A stretch of DNA of 64,000 nt from Chitinophaga sp. E66. GTDB lineage: Bacteria; Bacteroidota; Bacteroidia; Chitinophagales; Chitinophagaceae. Where the stretch lies: assembly GCA_019285755.1 (NCBI GenBank), contig CP079103.1, positions 4,869,001-4,933,000 of the forward strand. The letters run 5' to 3'. Shown here in pieces: positions 11,801 through 21,796 of the stretch. Positions within the stretch are counted from its first letter, which is position 1, and each line of letters opens with the position of its first letter. Below the pieces are notes generated by a model, which was given only the letters and a program-made list of their open reading frames with translations, had not been told where the DNA came from and searched no databases. A program made the translations under genes and the position numbers.

Positions 11801-12336
11801 GGATCCCGTTCCGCCCGTGCTGCTGATGGTGACGCCGGCCATCTTGCCAGACATGGCGTTGAGGAAGTTCTCCTGTGTTACCCGGTTGAATTCTTTGGCG
11901 TTCAGTTCTTCCACCGAGTACCCCAGCGACCGGGTAGCTCTTCTGATCCCAAGCGCGGTTACGGTTACGGCGCCCAGCTCGCGGCTCTTTTCTTTGAGCA
12001 CAAAAGACAGCGTGGCCCTGGCTCCCTCCTGGATGGTGTAATTCCTCAGCGTATCACGAACATAGGCGACGTGCGAGAACACGAAGTAGTAAGGGCCTCC
12101 GGAGGGCACGCGGGTCATCACGAAAACGCCCTTATCGTTGGTGACGGCCTGCCCCATTGCGCGCGAAGATTCATTGAACAGTTCCACGGCAACGCCTTCT
12201 ACCGGCTGCATGGCTTCGTTCCGAACGATGCCCGTGACGGTGGGCGTGGTAGTATTTTGTGCGGACGCGGATCCGTTCCAGCACAGTAACAGCAAAGGCA
12301 AGCCTTTCCCGAAATGAAGCGTAATGATAATCTCAT
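8896..12336 (-). CDS. SusC/RagA-family TonB-dependent outer-membrane transporter, frameshifted
   Basis: Outer-membrane active transporter of about 1147 residues powered by TonB. A signal peptide leads to a carboxypeptidase-regulatory-like domain (VTGIVRNEAMQPVEGVAVEL), a plug domain with MSGKMAGVTISSTGG, MVIRGATSLSSDNQPLFVID and the SusC hallmark SVTVLKGPSAAALYGSRAGN, then a long barrel ending WSIPIGFKLNLTF. No N-terminal STN domain is visible although a sigma/anti-sigma pair lies upstream, so signal transfer through this receptor is uncertain. The start at 12336 requires one G restored near 12312 (SGKGLPLLLLCW); other breaks are near 9800 and 9590. Followed by SusD after 10 bp and preceded by FecR after 48 bp. 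Confidence 0.94.
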
Positions 12337-12384
12337 ATCGGTAATGATTTTTAGCGTATAGGATGCTCCCCGGCGCAGCGGCGC

Positions 12385-13464
12385 TTAAGCGGGGCGGGTA
12401 CCGTAAAGATCAGGGGAGATCAGCAAGCTGTCGCCCGAGCGGCGTATCTGCAGGTTATTCAGCACGGCGATCGTCTGCAGGAAATCGTCCAGGGATTCTT
12501 TGCCGCTGTCGTACACACCTGTGAAGTACCTGTCTTTCAGAAGGGCGGGATCGTACAGTGCCTGTATTTTCTCGCGTGCTTCCAGCTGGCGGAAGATGGT
12601 AGTGAGCGGTATATTGTTAAACTGCATGATAGCGGTTGTAGGGATCGTTTCTTTAGGCGGCGGCACGGGCCACTGCAGGAATTTTCCGGTCAGGAACATC
12701 CGGGCGGAAAACCTGCAGGGTTTGCAGGGAGGCGTCGTATTTCAGCTGCTCCCCGGGCGAAGGATCACATCCTTTTCCTTACCCGCCTGCACTTTTACTT
12801 TGCCGCTGATGAGCAGCACCGTGGTCGGCTTCCCGGGCAGCGACGTGATCTCGAAGACGGTTCCCAGGGCGGTGGTGTTCGTTTTACCTGCAGCGACAGT
12901 AAACGGGGCCGGATTGCGGGCTACATCGAACCGGGCCTTACCGGAAAGCGTGATGTTGCGCCTGTCTGTCACGAAGGGATGACCATACCGCAGCGTGGCG
13001 CCGGGCTGGAGCACAACATCGGACCCGTCGGGCAGGCGGTGCGCGAGGGGCTTGCCGGTGGTGTTTTCCAGGTATCCGCCTGGTTTATCTTCCGGATGTG
13101 CTGTCGTCAGTTCCGTCAATGAGGCTGTATGTGCCGGGCGCATCAGGTACCAGGTGGCGACGGCCGCCGCCAGCATGGCTGCTACGGCAGGGAGGCGCCA
13201 TCCGTACCTTCCAAAACCGCCGCGCCTTTCTGTATAATCGCCGCGCCTCTCGTCGATATGTGCTTCGATCTGCCCATACATCGATGCGGACATCGCTTCC
13301 GGCAGTTCATTGCCCGTTTCGAATTGTTCCCAATGATCGTCCGTCAGGTGGTGTTCCAGTTCATCGGGGTGCTGTAACAACCAGGCCCGCACGGCGGCGG
13401 TTTCTTCTTCCGTACATTCGTCACGGAAGTATCGCCGGATCATATGGGATGTAATTTCGGTCAT
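12385..13464 (-). CDS. FecR-family anti-sigma factor, frameshifted
   Basis: Inner-membrane anti-sigma regulator, about 360 residues. The N-terminal cytoplasmic part (MIRRYFRDECTEEETAAVRAWL) would bind the ECF sigma factor. One membrane helix follows (AVAAMLAAAVATWYLM, about residues 92-110), then the periplasmic FecR domain (RLPDGSDVVLQPGATLRY, ALGTVFEITSL, GKVKVQAG) and a DUF4974 domain (MQFNNIPLTTIFRQLE, YFTGVYDSGKESLDDFLQTI). Breaks near 12755 (lost G in GGGG) and near 12700. It precedes susC in the same direction. The sigma gene is upstream but separated by about 650 bp of unusual sequence, more than is normal for such pairs. Confidence 0.9.
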
Positions 13465-13711
13465 CGTTTCTCTGAATGTCGATTGCTTCTTTTAGTTAAC
13501 CGGACACCGTTGCCTGTTGAAGCGCTGGCAGCTGTTTGTCTACTTCCTTTACATTTTGTTATTCCGCTTCGCTCTCTATTGACACAACTGTCTTCTTCCA
13601 TCGATAAGCAACTATGGTTTCGCCTGGGCTTCAATTGCCGATGTCGATTAACGTTTGAAGTAAATATCTTAGCATCTGTAAATTCTGATTCAACTGATAC
13701 TGCCCCCACAA

Positions 13712-14066
13712 ATTATCTTTCTCCAACTTCCCCTCCATTTCCCGCTTACATATTCCATCTCCATTTCCAACTTTCATCGTCTATCTCCATCATCCCATCT
13801 ACATCTTCTTTCTATATTGCTAACTTTCATCGTCCATTCCCATCATACAGCTACAATCATCACCATTTATCATTCATCATTTAGCTTACACCTCTTTCAT
13901 CTCCATTCCCATCTCCATCATCCATCTTATATCTTTCCCACATCCGTCTTCCACATTCATCTACTTCATCTCCATTTCCCATCTACATCCATAACCCATC
14001 CCGTGATCCATCTTTTAACTTCCCATCAATCATCAACCACCTTTCATCTTCAACCTTTATAATTTC
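13712..14066. repeat. Nearly G-free pyrimidine-rich low-complexity tract
   Basis: On the plus strand this stretch is built from degenerate CATC, CCAT, TCATC and TTTC units. I count about nine G in roughly 350 bases in an otherwise GC-rich genome. The complementary minus strand, the sense strand of sigma and fecR, is purine-rich (GATGG/GAAGATG units). It fills most of the 650-bp sigma-fecR gap. Reading frames across it encode only His/Ser/Thr-rich low-complexity sequence and are not credible genes. The remaining flanks (13465-13711 and 14067-14113) show nothing recognisable. Confidence 0.85.
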
Positions 14067-14113
14067 TGGCATCCTTTCCTGCCTTATTCCCAAAACTGTA
14101 AGACAACATCCCA

Positions 14114-14631
14114 TTACATCATCAGTGCTTTCCTTAACTGATTAACAGCCCTCAGCACATGGTTTTCCACCGTTCTGGGAGAGATCGACATCGCTTCCGC
14201 AATCTGCTTGTATGACCATCCCTCCAGCCGGCTCATGCGGAATACATCCCGCCTCACCGGTGATAAATGCTCCAGGTAAAAGTACACCTGCTCCAGCCGT
14301 TCCTTTCCTCCAGGTCGAATGCCGGCGACTCATTATCCTGGCGCTCGGAATAGACACCCATATGCCGGTCCCGCACATATTGCTTCCGCAACAGATCCAC
14401 CATGATACTCTTCCCGATCCGGAATACCTGCTGCGACAAAGGCACATCAGGGGCTAAGGACTCACGCTTCTCCCACAACCGGATAAATGTCAACTGCACC
14501 GTCTCCTCCGCAACATAGGCAGACTGCACATGCCGCAATGTGAAGAAGTACAATTTCTGATGATATAACTGGTATACCATCCGGAAGGCATCTTTATTAC
14601 CTAGCCTGATATCCTGCGCGGTGTATCGCAT
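14114..14631 (-). CDS. ECF-type RNA polymerase sigma factor, frameshifted
   Basis: Sigma-70 family extracytoplasmic-function factor, about 173 residues, expected to be held by the FecR protein downstream and to activate the SusCD unit. Region 2 covers DIRLGNKDAFRMVYQLYHQK and AEETVQLTFIRLWEKRESL; region 4 covers LSPVRRDVFRMSRLEGWSYK, IAEAMSISPRTVENHVLRAV and NQLRKALMM. One break near 14300 separates the two regions. The ATG at 14631 (MRYTAQDI) is chosen over an upstream TTG at 14640. It starts 29 bp after the lipoprotein gene and may be co-transcribed with it. Region-4 wording matches the Bacteroidota RpoE-like group that partners with FecR/SusC. Confidence 0.88.
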
Positions 14632-14660
14632 ATGGTACAATAATATCGAGCGTATTCAAA

Positions 14661-15161
14661 TCACGATTTCTCAAGAATCAGTGTCAGCGGCACGGTCGCC
14701 ACATTCGGAATGACTGCTGTAATAGAAATTTTCAGGGACTTATCCGTCAATTCGTCGATCCAGTGCGGGTCCGGTTTACCTTGCGCAGACTTGAGCAACA
14801 GCACGGCATCATAGATATCCAGGGACCGGTACCGTCCGCCCCCGTAACCGGGAACAACAGCTCGGTACACCCCGACACTTTCATGGTATTGTCCTTATTA
14901 AAACTGTAAGTATTGTTCTTCGTACAGGTTATCAGCGCCCCTCCCGGCCCCAGCATCGGCGCCAACACCATCATGCTCGTTCCCGCAGGAATATTCTGCC
15001 CGCCCAGCTTTACGCTCACCGCGATCACCAGGTCTTTCTGCTTCCAGGTCCCTCTACCATCTCCTTGCGGCCAGAGGAAGGGGGCGCGGCGTCATCCTTT
15101 TACGACAGCCGAAAAATAACGTGAATAGTAAACATATGAGGGTAACGTAAACAGGCTTCAT
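14661..15161 (-). CDS. Lipocalin-like lipoprotein, frameshifted
   Basis: Small exported lipoprotein of about 167 residues. The signal (MKPVYVTLICLLFTLFFGC) ends in a lipobox cysteine at residue 19. After a polar linker the mature domain begins GPWKQKDLVIAVSVKLGG and continues ALITCTKNNTYSFNKDNT, KVSGCTELLFP and ISITAVIPNVATVPLTLILE, the beta-rich pattern of Bacteroidota lipocalin-like lipoproteins. Several single-base losses (near 14850, 15055 and 15090) scatter it over three frames. It lies directly upstream of the ECF sigma gene on the same strand, so it may share that gene's transcript. Function unknown; the lipocalin call is by pattern only. Confidence 0.7.
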
Positions 15162-15256
15162 AAATTGATAACACTATTAAGTTAATCAATATCACGCGAT
15201 CCTGCATAGTATTCGTTGGCCGGAGGGAAAGCCCTCACGGGAGAAAAAAAAATAAT

Positions 15257-17522
15257 TCAGGCGCCCTTCCCGGCAACCGCCTCCAGCATCCAGCGGCAAT
15301 TCAATACTTTCTCCATCAGATCCTCGCCCGTAAAGAAGTAATGGTTAGAAGCCTCGAATCCCAGCGTGGAGTTCTGCCGCTGCAATGCCAGCATCCGCGC
15401 CGCCAGATGCAGTTCATCCCGCAGCAATTGCGCCGTCCGTGCTTTGTCGCCCCCGTCCCTCAACGCGATCAGCTCGCACTGGTTCGCCGCGCTCCGGAAA
15501 TGGATCGCCACCGTTTCCGCCACTTCCTTTTCAAACTGCAGCGCCTCCGCCTCACCCGCGAACATCCGCAGGCTGCGGGTCTCACTTTCCAGTACGGACA
15601 GTCCTTCCGAAAAGCCATCCGCTACCTTCCGCAATTGCGCCACATACACTTCCTGCGGGTAATGCCCCGCCAGCGCGTCAGGTCGTCATATGGAAAGCCC
15701 ACCATCGTAGCCTGGTACCCTGTAGGCGCGTTCCATAAGAGATTCGCCGGCCCCATTTGCATAGGCGAAAAATACAATCCCCGCCAAACGGGAACTCGCT
15801 GAACGCCTTGCTGAAAGTACCCCAGGCCTTCATCACCGCCGTACCCGCCACACCATACCGGACGGAAGACACCCATTCCAGCGCATCCTTCGGCCCGATA
15901 TTGCGGTCTTTCATCATTAACGCCACCACGCCCAGGTTGGGCGAAGGATACCCGCCCAGCGTCCAGCCCAGCATGACCCCGTCCACCTGTTCCGCCCGCA
16001 ACCTCGCCGCGTGCTCCGCCACATTCCACAACGCCGGTATATACGGTACGGCAGCCATCTCCCGGTATTGCCCGCCTGTATCTTTGCCATGATCTTTATC
16101 CCCGCGTGCCGCGCCAGCGCCCATGCTCCTTTGCCCGGGGCCCCGGGCCGATCGCCGAGATGGAATATTCCCCGATCGCACTTTTCACCCCGCCCCTCTC
16201 TATCTCCACATCCCATTCGGAAACGCTCATCAGCATCACCTCTTTGGGCAGGGCCGGAATAATCTGCCAGCCCCAACCAGGCCGCCATCCCCAGTCCCAC
16301 ACGATCAGCTTCGGCGCCGGCACATCGCCCAGCGCCTCCATCCCTTTGCGGATGCCTTCCGCATAATGATGGTTCAGCTCCGCGATTACCGCAGGCCCGC
16401 CACGCGGCCGCAGCGCGGACAAACCGCGCCCTGGTTGTGAGACCAGCAGTTCGTCCTGTTTTCCGAAGCCGTAATGGAAAAGAAGCCGCCCAGCCCGGGC
16501 ACGGCGCGGGTAATTGCGGCAACACCATTACGCAGGTAAGCCTGTACATCCAGGTGGCTCGTACAAAGACTGATCACCCCGGCTGCTTCCGCCCCTTTCA
16601 GCCGCGGGTTCTTTTCAAAGAAAGCAGCCGGCCAGGTACGCGGCTCGTTGAGGTATAAGAATATTTTGATGTTATACTTTGCCGCCCGGTTTACCAGTTT
16701 GCGCAGGTTACGCTGCCGCTTTTCGAAGCCCGCGCTTTGCGAAGTATCCCAGGGCAGCGGCACCAGCTTGTGCAATACGATGTGAATCCATACACTATCC
16801 ATCCCGCTTGCCGCCAGCTTTTCCAGGTAAGCGTCAGGGTAAGGGTCCGAAGCTTCATCCAGCAATGGATCGCCATACAACGCGAAATAAGAGTACCCCA
16901 GCCGCGGCGAAAAGCCGTCTGACGGGTACTCTGGTACTTTATACTTCGGATCGGAAAGGTCTTTAACGAAGTGGTACAAGGGTTCCTTTACAGGGGCGCC
17001 CGTCCGGAAACGCTTCCCGCAAGACATCCCCGATCTTCGATGCAGCGGTGCCGGCCGGTTGGTATTTCACCGGCGCGCAGGAAGGCTTGAAACTTCCAAG
17101 TTTCTCATATAAGAAATCATCCTCTCTCAGCGTGAATTCCAACCGGTGATCATCCCATCCCAGCAAATCTGTCAACTGCGTACGGGGCAGCAAATGCCAG
17201 TTACGGCGGATGATGGTGATGTAACTCCTTTCCCACGCCAGCTTGCTCACCGGCGCAGGCTTCTCGAGGCCCATGGCCAGCCCGGTAGCAAGAATGTTCT
17301 GCGCGGATGTACCGGCCACACGGGCCAGGGTTTCATGCGGAACCAGCGACCAGTTGCGCCAAACGAACGCATGGTAAGTGTCGGGAAAATGCGGAAGGAT
17401 AAGCGCCGCCTTATCGGTCAGCGGCGGCGTGGCGCCTAATGAACGGCGCCAGCTGAGTAAAAAGCCGGCAGCCGCCAGCGACAGATTTCAATGAATGCTC
17501 TACGGGCAATAAGATGTGACAT
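15257..17522 (-). CDS. Tat-exported glycosidase-like protein of unrecognised family, frameshifted
   Basis: About 755 residues. The N-terminus MSHLIARRAFIEISLAAAGF has an RR pair followed by a hydrophobic stretch and resembles a Tat signal. The next 150 residues contain FVWRNWSLVP, ITIIRRNWHLLP and LEFTLREDDFLYEKLG. The centre looks like a TIM-barrel carbohydrate enzyme: SVWIHIVLHKLVPLPWD, YNIKIFLYLNEPR, GFFSITASENRTNCWSHN, PKLIVWDWGWRPGWGW and MLMSVSEWDVEIERGG, with several glutamate and aspartate candidates for catalysis. A helical C-terminal region follows (FEKEVAETVAIHFRSAANQC). I do not recognise the family with confidence and assign no substrate. Breaks lie near 15660, 15800, 16110, 16425, 16990 and 17490. 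It follows the 2-hydroxyacid dehydrogenase by 55 bp on the same strand. Confidence 0.7.
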
Positions 17523-17577
17523 AACGGGAACGTGGAATAGGTTCCCCATGATACAAAAATCCCCGCTGAAATTATAG

Positions 17578-18539
17578 TTATTTGCGAATGGGGTGCGGCA
17601 ATGGTTCGCCTTTCAGTCCGGCGATGATATTCTCCGCAGCCATACGCGCCATACCGCCGCGCGCCTCTTCCGTAGCGGAGCCGATATGCGGCAGCACCGC
17701 CACGTTGGGCAGCTGCAGCAGCAGGTTGTGCTTGTCCATCGGCTCGGGGTTCGTCACATCCAGCCCGGCGCCCCAGATCTGACGGCTACGCAGGGCTTCC
17801 AGCAGGTCATTTTCATTATGCATCGAACCTCGTGCGGCATTGACGAAGATAGCGGCAGGTTTCATTTTACGGAATGCGGCGGCATTGAAGACGCCTTCCG
17901 TCTGGGGCGTGAGCGCGGCGTGAACGCTGAGCACGTCGCTCTGGGCGAGCAGCTCGTCAAAGCTCACATACTTTGCGCCCAGCTCCTGCTCCACCGCTTC
18001 GTTACGGCTGCGGTTGTGGTAGATGACAGGCATATCGAATGCGCCCCGGCATTTGCGGGCCAGCGCCGTGCCGATGCTCCCCATGCCGAAGACGCCCAGC
18101 GTCCGGCCATTGAGCTCTATGCCCAGGTTGGCCGTAGGGTCAAAGAATCCCCATTCTCCTTTTCGATCGTCTTGTGCATATGAAACGCCTTACGCGACAC
18201 CGCCAGCATGAGCAGAAAAGCCGTATCGGCCGTGGCGTTGCTCAGCACACCGGGCGTATTGCCCACCGGGATGTTCAGCATATGGGCCGTACCCACATCC
18301 AGGTTATCATATCCGGCAGACATTAACGCTATCACCTTCAGATGGCGGCAAGCCCCGAGGAACTCCGCGTTGAGCTTATTGCCGCCCACACTGAGCAATG
18401 CGTCATGGCCCTGACAACCGGCAATAAGCTCTTCCGGCGTGAGGTTCCGCTTTTCCGTGTGCTCCGTGTATGAGATGCCCGCATCTCGCAGCAGTTGTAA
18501 TCCGGTCTCGGGAATCTGCCGGGTGATGAACACTTTCAT
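17578..18539 (-). CDS. D-2-hydroxyacid dehydrogenase (glyoxylate/hydroxypyruvate reductase-like), frameshifted
   Basis: NAD(P)-dependent enzyme reducing 2-oxoacids such as glyoxylate or hydroxypyruvate; cytosolic, about 320 residues. The substrate-domain N-terminus is MKVFITRQIPETGLQLL. The Rossmann motif is GVFGMGSIG, with the following cofactor loop near YHNRSR. The catalytic arginine is in NAARGSMHNE, the glutamate in VTNPEPM, and the histidine in VLPHIGSAT. One break near 18140 joins HKTIEKENG to GFFDPTANLGIEL. Divergent from the aldo/keto reductase gene with about 70 bp between starts. The subfamily is closest in pattern to GyaR/GhrB, but the exact substrate is inferred. Confidence 0.88.
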
Positions 18540-18609
18540 GATGATCGTATTGATATGTGTTTAAACATTTTCCTGCAATATAAGTTTTAGCTTTATACCC
18601 GCTAAAATC

Positions 18610-19564
18610 ATGCTCATGGAAAAAGAACATTGGGAAAAACCGACCTGTCCATTGCTCCGCTGATGTTCGGCGGTAATGTTTTCGGCTGGACGGCAGACGA
18701 ACAAACGTCGTACCAACTGCTGGACGCGTTTACAGACGCAGGATTTAATGCTGTTGATACTGCCGATACTTATTCCCGCTGGGCGCCCGGCAACAGCGCC
18801 GGCACCTCCGAAAGAGTGATCGGCCAATGGCTGAAGCAAACCGGCAAGCGCGATAAGATCGTATTGGCTACCAAAGTAGGTGGCGTGATCAGTGAAGAGA
18901 AGAAAGGCCTCCGCAAAATCTATATCCTGGAAGCCGTGGAAGATTCCCTGCGCCGCCTGCAGACCGATTATATCGATCTCTACCAGTCGCACTACGACGA
19001 CCCCGAAACGCCCATCGAAGAAACCCTCGAAGCGTACGACTCCCTCGTGAAGGCAGGGAAGGTCCGCTACATCGGCACCAGCAATATGACGCTCCCCGCA
19101 TTGTGGCTTCCGCCGCCATCAGCAAAGACAAAGGGTATGCGTCCTACCAAACGCTCCAGCCAGAATACAATCTCTATGACCGCGAGAAATACGAAACCGA
19201 ATACGCTGATTATGCCGGGCAGCACAACCTCGGCGTGATCCCTTACTTCTCGCTTGCCAGTGGCTTTCTTACTGGTAAATACCGCACTGAAGCGGATCTT
19301 GCCGGCAGCTCACGCGCCAAATTCCTCGGCAAATACTTCAACGAACGCGGCACCCGCATCCTGGAAGCGCTCGATACCGTGGCGGCGAAGCACCAGTCCA
19401 AACCCGGTATGGTCGCTATTGCCTGGGTCAAGAACCGCCCCACCATCACCGCGCCCATCGCCAGCGCCACCAGCCTCCAACAGCTGGATGAGCTCATCCG
19501 CGCCATTTCGCTCAGACTTGACACCGACGACATGGAACTGCTGAACAGCGCCAGCGCTTTTTAA
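18610..19564 (+). CDS. Aldo/keto reductase, frameshifted
   Basis: NADPH-dependent (alpha/beta)8-barrel reductase of about 316 residues. The N-terminus is MLMEKRTLGKTDLSI once an A is restored near 18622. The catalytic tetrad is visible as Asp in AVDTADTYSRW, Lys in VLATKVGG and His in YQSHYDDPE. The second half continues GYASYQTLQPEYNLYDR, VIPYFSLASGFLTGKY and the cofactor-binding ITAPIASATSLQQLDEL. A second break lies near 19105. Two in-frame ATGs (18610 and 18616) could start it. Divergent from the hydroxyacid dehydrogenase; a hairpin follows the stop. Substrate unknown. Confidence 0.9.
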
Positions 19565-19583
19565 ACAAAAATAACTGCACGAA

Positions 19584-19623
19584 AAAGGGTGCCCCAGGCT
19601 TAAATACCAGCGGGTCACCCTTT
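19584..19623. terminator. Hairpin between convergent reductase and sulfatase genes
   Basis: Twelve-base stem AAAGGGTGCCCC / GGGTCACCCTTT with one mismatch and a long loop, 20 bp after the reductase stop and 17 bp before the sulfatase stop. Position suggests a shared terminator. Confidence 0.55.
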
Positions 19624-19639
19624 CACATTATTTCCCGGA

Positions 19640-21144
19640 TTAGCGGGTCTTATCAGTATTCTTCAGCCGCTCCAGTTCCGCTGCCATGGTTTTCACCTTT
19701 TCGGGATGCTGTGCCGCCAAATTCTGGCGCTCTCCAACATCCGAACGGAGGTTATACAGCTGCGGTTCAGGATCGTTGCCCGATTCAATATTCACTTCCT
19801 TCATGAGCTTAATGCCTTTTGAAGGGGCGATGTATTTCCAGTCGCCCTGCACGAGCGACAGCGATCCGCCCTGCAACACCAGCCAGGAACGGCCGGTTGC
19901 TTTCTTCCCGAGCATGGCAGGGAGCATATCGTGGCTATCAGGCGCCGCATCTGCCGCTACTTGCTGGCCGGTGAGCTTCGCGAAAGTAGCATACAGGTCC
20001 ACCTGGCTGATGAGTGCATCTGAAGTGGTACCCGCTTTTACGGTCCCGGGCCAGCTAACGATCCAGGGCACCCGGGTACCGCCTTCGAAAGCGCTGTACT
20101 TACCACCGCGCAGGGGCCCTGCTGGCTGGTGCCCGTTCTGCTGCGTTACCGCCGCGTCTACGTAGCCGTCGTCCAGCACGGGGCCGTTATCGCTGGAGAA
20201 GATCACAATGGTATTTTTCTCCAGTCCCAGCTGTCGCAGCTTATCCATGATGCGGCCTACGCTCCAGTCCATCTGCAGGATCGCATCCCCGCGGTACCCC
20301 AGTTTGCTTTTGCCTTTGAAGGCCGTGGCGGGCATGCGGGGCACGTGGATGTCGCTGAGGTTGAAGCAGAGGAAGAACGGCTTCTTCCGGTTATTTTCCA
20401 TGAATTCGATGGCCTTGTCGGTAAACGCGTATGCGATTTCTTCGTCGGTCCACCGCGCGCGGGTACCGCCGGTCATCCATCCGATGCGGCCGATGCCGTT
20501 GACGATGGTATTGTTATGCCCATGTGAGGCGGGCATTTTGAGCAGTTCGGGATTTTCCTTGCCGGTGGGTTCCGTACCGATTTTCTCCTTGTAATTGACT
20601 TCGATGGGGTCGGAGGGATCGGCGCCGAGGATGCGGCCGTTTTCTACGAAGACGGTAGGTACACGGTCTGCCGTGGCGGGGAAGAAGAAGGAATAATCGA
20701 ACCCTACTTCGTTGGGCCCTGGTTTGATATCGGCGTTCCAGTTGATGGGGAACCATCGCCCAGCCCGAGGTGCCATTTACCAACGAGGGCGGTCTGGTAT
20801 CCGGCCTGTTGCATCATGGACGCGAGCGTGGGAGATCCCGGGGATGATCATGGAAGCGTTACCCGGTAGCACGCCGGTGCCCGTCTTGCGCCAGGGGTAC
20901 CGGCCCGTAAGCAGGGCGTATCGGGAAGGCGTGCAGGTTGCGGATGTTGTGTGGCCGTTTGTAAAACGGACACCGCTTTTGGCCAGGGCGTCCAGCTGAG
21001 GAGTCTGCACCTGGGTGGCGCCGTAGCAGCTAAGGTCTCCGTAACCCACATCGTCCGCGTAAATAATGATGACGTTCGGCCGCTGCTGGGCGATGGCTCC
21101 GCCCGTCAACAGGCCGCAGAAAAAAAAAAGAGTAAGCGTTTCAT
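19640..21144 (-). CDS. Arylsulfatase-family sulfatase, frameshifted
   Basis: Exported sulfate-ester hydrolase of about 501 residues. The signal peptide MKRLLFFFF... sits on a run of 10 T that must be 11 to keep frame. The metal-binding N-terminus is NVIIIYADDVGYGDLSCYG. The active-site consensus is CTPSRYALLTGRYPW, with a cysteine to be converted to formylglycine, so maturation by an FGE or anSME enzyme encoded elsewhere is needed. Further metal and substrate motifs are VGKWHLG, FSSDNGPVLDDG and LRGGKYSAFEGGTRVPWIVS. Breaks near 20770, 20850 and 21120. It suggests use of sulfated glycans alongside the rhamnosidase and SusCD nearby, though no direct link is shown. Confidence 0.9.
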
Positions 21145-21292
21145 GCGGATAAAATTGTTCGCCACAATCTTACTCAATAAATCTCCATAATTCAACATAA
21201 AATCATTAATTTGATAGGGATATGCGGCGGGCGATAAAACACATGCAGTTATTACCTTATGCGAGTTTTGTCAATTGAATTGTGCTATTCGT

Positions 21293-21724
21293 ATGACCAC
21301 AGCTGTACCCAAACTTTTATTAATCGATGACGACACGGACGACCAGGAGATTTTCCTCTCGGCGCTGGCATTTATCGACAACTCCATCCGCTGCTCGCTG
21401 GCTACCAACGGGCAGGAGGGCATTCAGCAACTGAGCGCCCCGGAATCTATGCCGGATCTCATCTTCCTGGATCTTAACATGCCGGTGATGAACGGTATGC
21501 AGTTTCTGCAGGAGCTGAAAAACAGCCAGCTCACCCGTAACATTCCCGTCATTATTTACTCCACCGCTTCTGATCAGCAAACGATCCGCCAGGCGCTTGA
21601 CCTGGGGGCTTTCCAGTTTTATACGAAACCGGAGAAGTTCTCCGAGCTGGTCAGCCTGCTGCACAGCCTGCTGTATCCGCAACGCGCTAATCATCCATTC
21701 AAGGTTTACCTGCCATCCGCCTGA
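21293..21724 (+). CDS. CheY-like single-domain response regulator
   Basis: Receiver domain protein of 143 residues with an intact frame. The acidic pocket is LLLIDDDTDDQEIF, the phospho-acceptor aspartate lies in LIFLDLNMPVMNG near residue 61, the switch threonine/serine in VIIYSTAS, and the conserved lysine in FYTKPEKF. There is no output domain, so it probably passes signals by protein contact. The sequence (DDDxDDQEIF, FLDLNMP) matches the Bacteroidota group often paired with hybrid or cytoplasmic kinases; no kinase is adjacent. Transcribed divergently from the sulfatase. Confidence 0.93.
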   Translation: MTTAVPKLLLIDDDTDDQEIFLSALAFIDNSIRCSLATNGQEGIQQLSAPESMPDLIFLDLNMPVMNGMQFLQELKNSQLTRNIPVIIYSTASDQQTIRQALDLGAFQFYTKPEKFSELVSLLHSLLYPQRANHPFKVYLPSA

Positions 21725-21796
21725 CTACATGCATAATTCGTAACGAGCAACCGCACGTGCGGATTTTCCGTATCCCGATTGTCCAAATACCTTTGC

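Noticed and set aside
13461..13709. 82-residue minus-strand frame upstream of fecR
   Set aside because: Overlaps the fecR start, basic and compositionally odd, no domain or homologous pattern recognised.
13817..14062. His/Ser/Thr-rich reading frames across the pyrimidine tract
   Set aside because: They arise from a low-complexity CATC/TTC repeat that is open in several frames; no start context, domain or codon pattern supports a gene.
21788..21795. TACCTTTG promoter box before the T9SS-exported protein
   Set aside because: It ends one base before the ATG at 21797, so transcription would begin inside the gene, and no -33 box is seen at the right distance.
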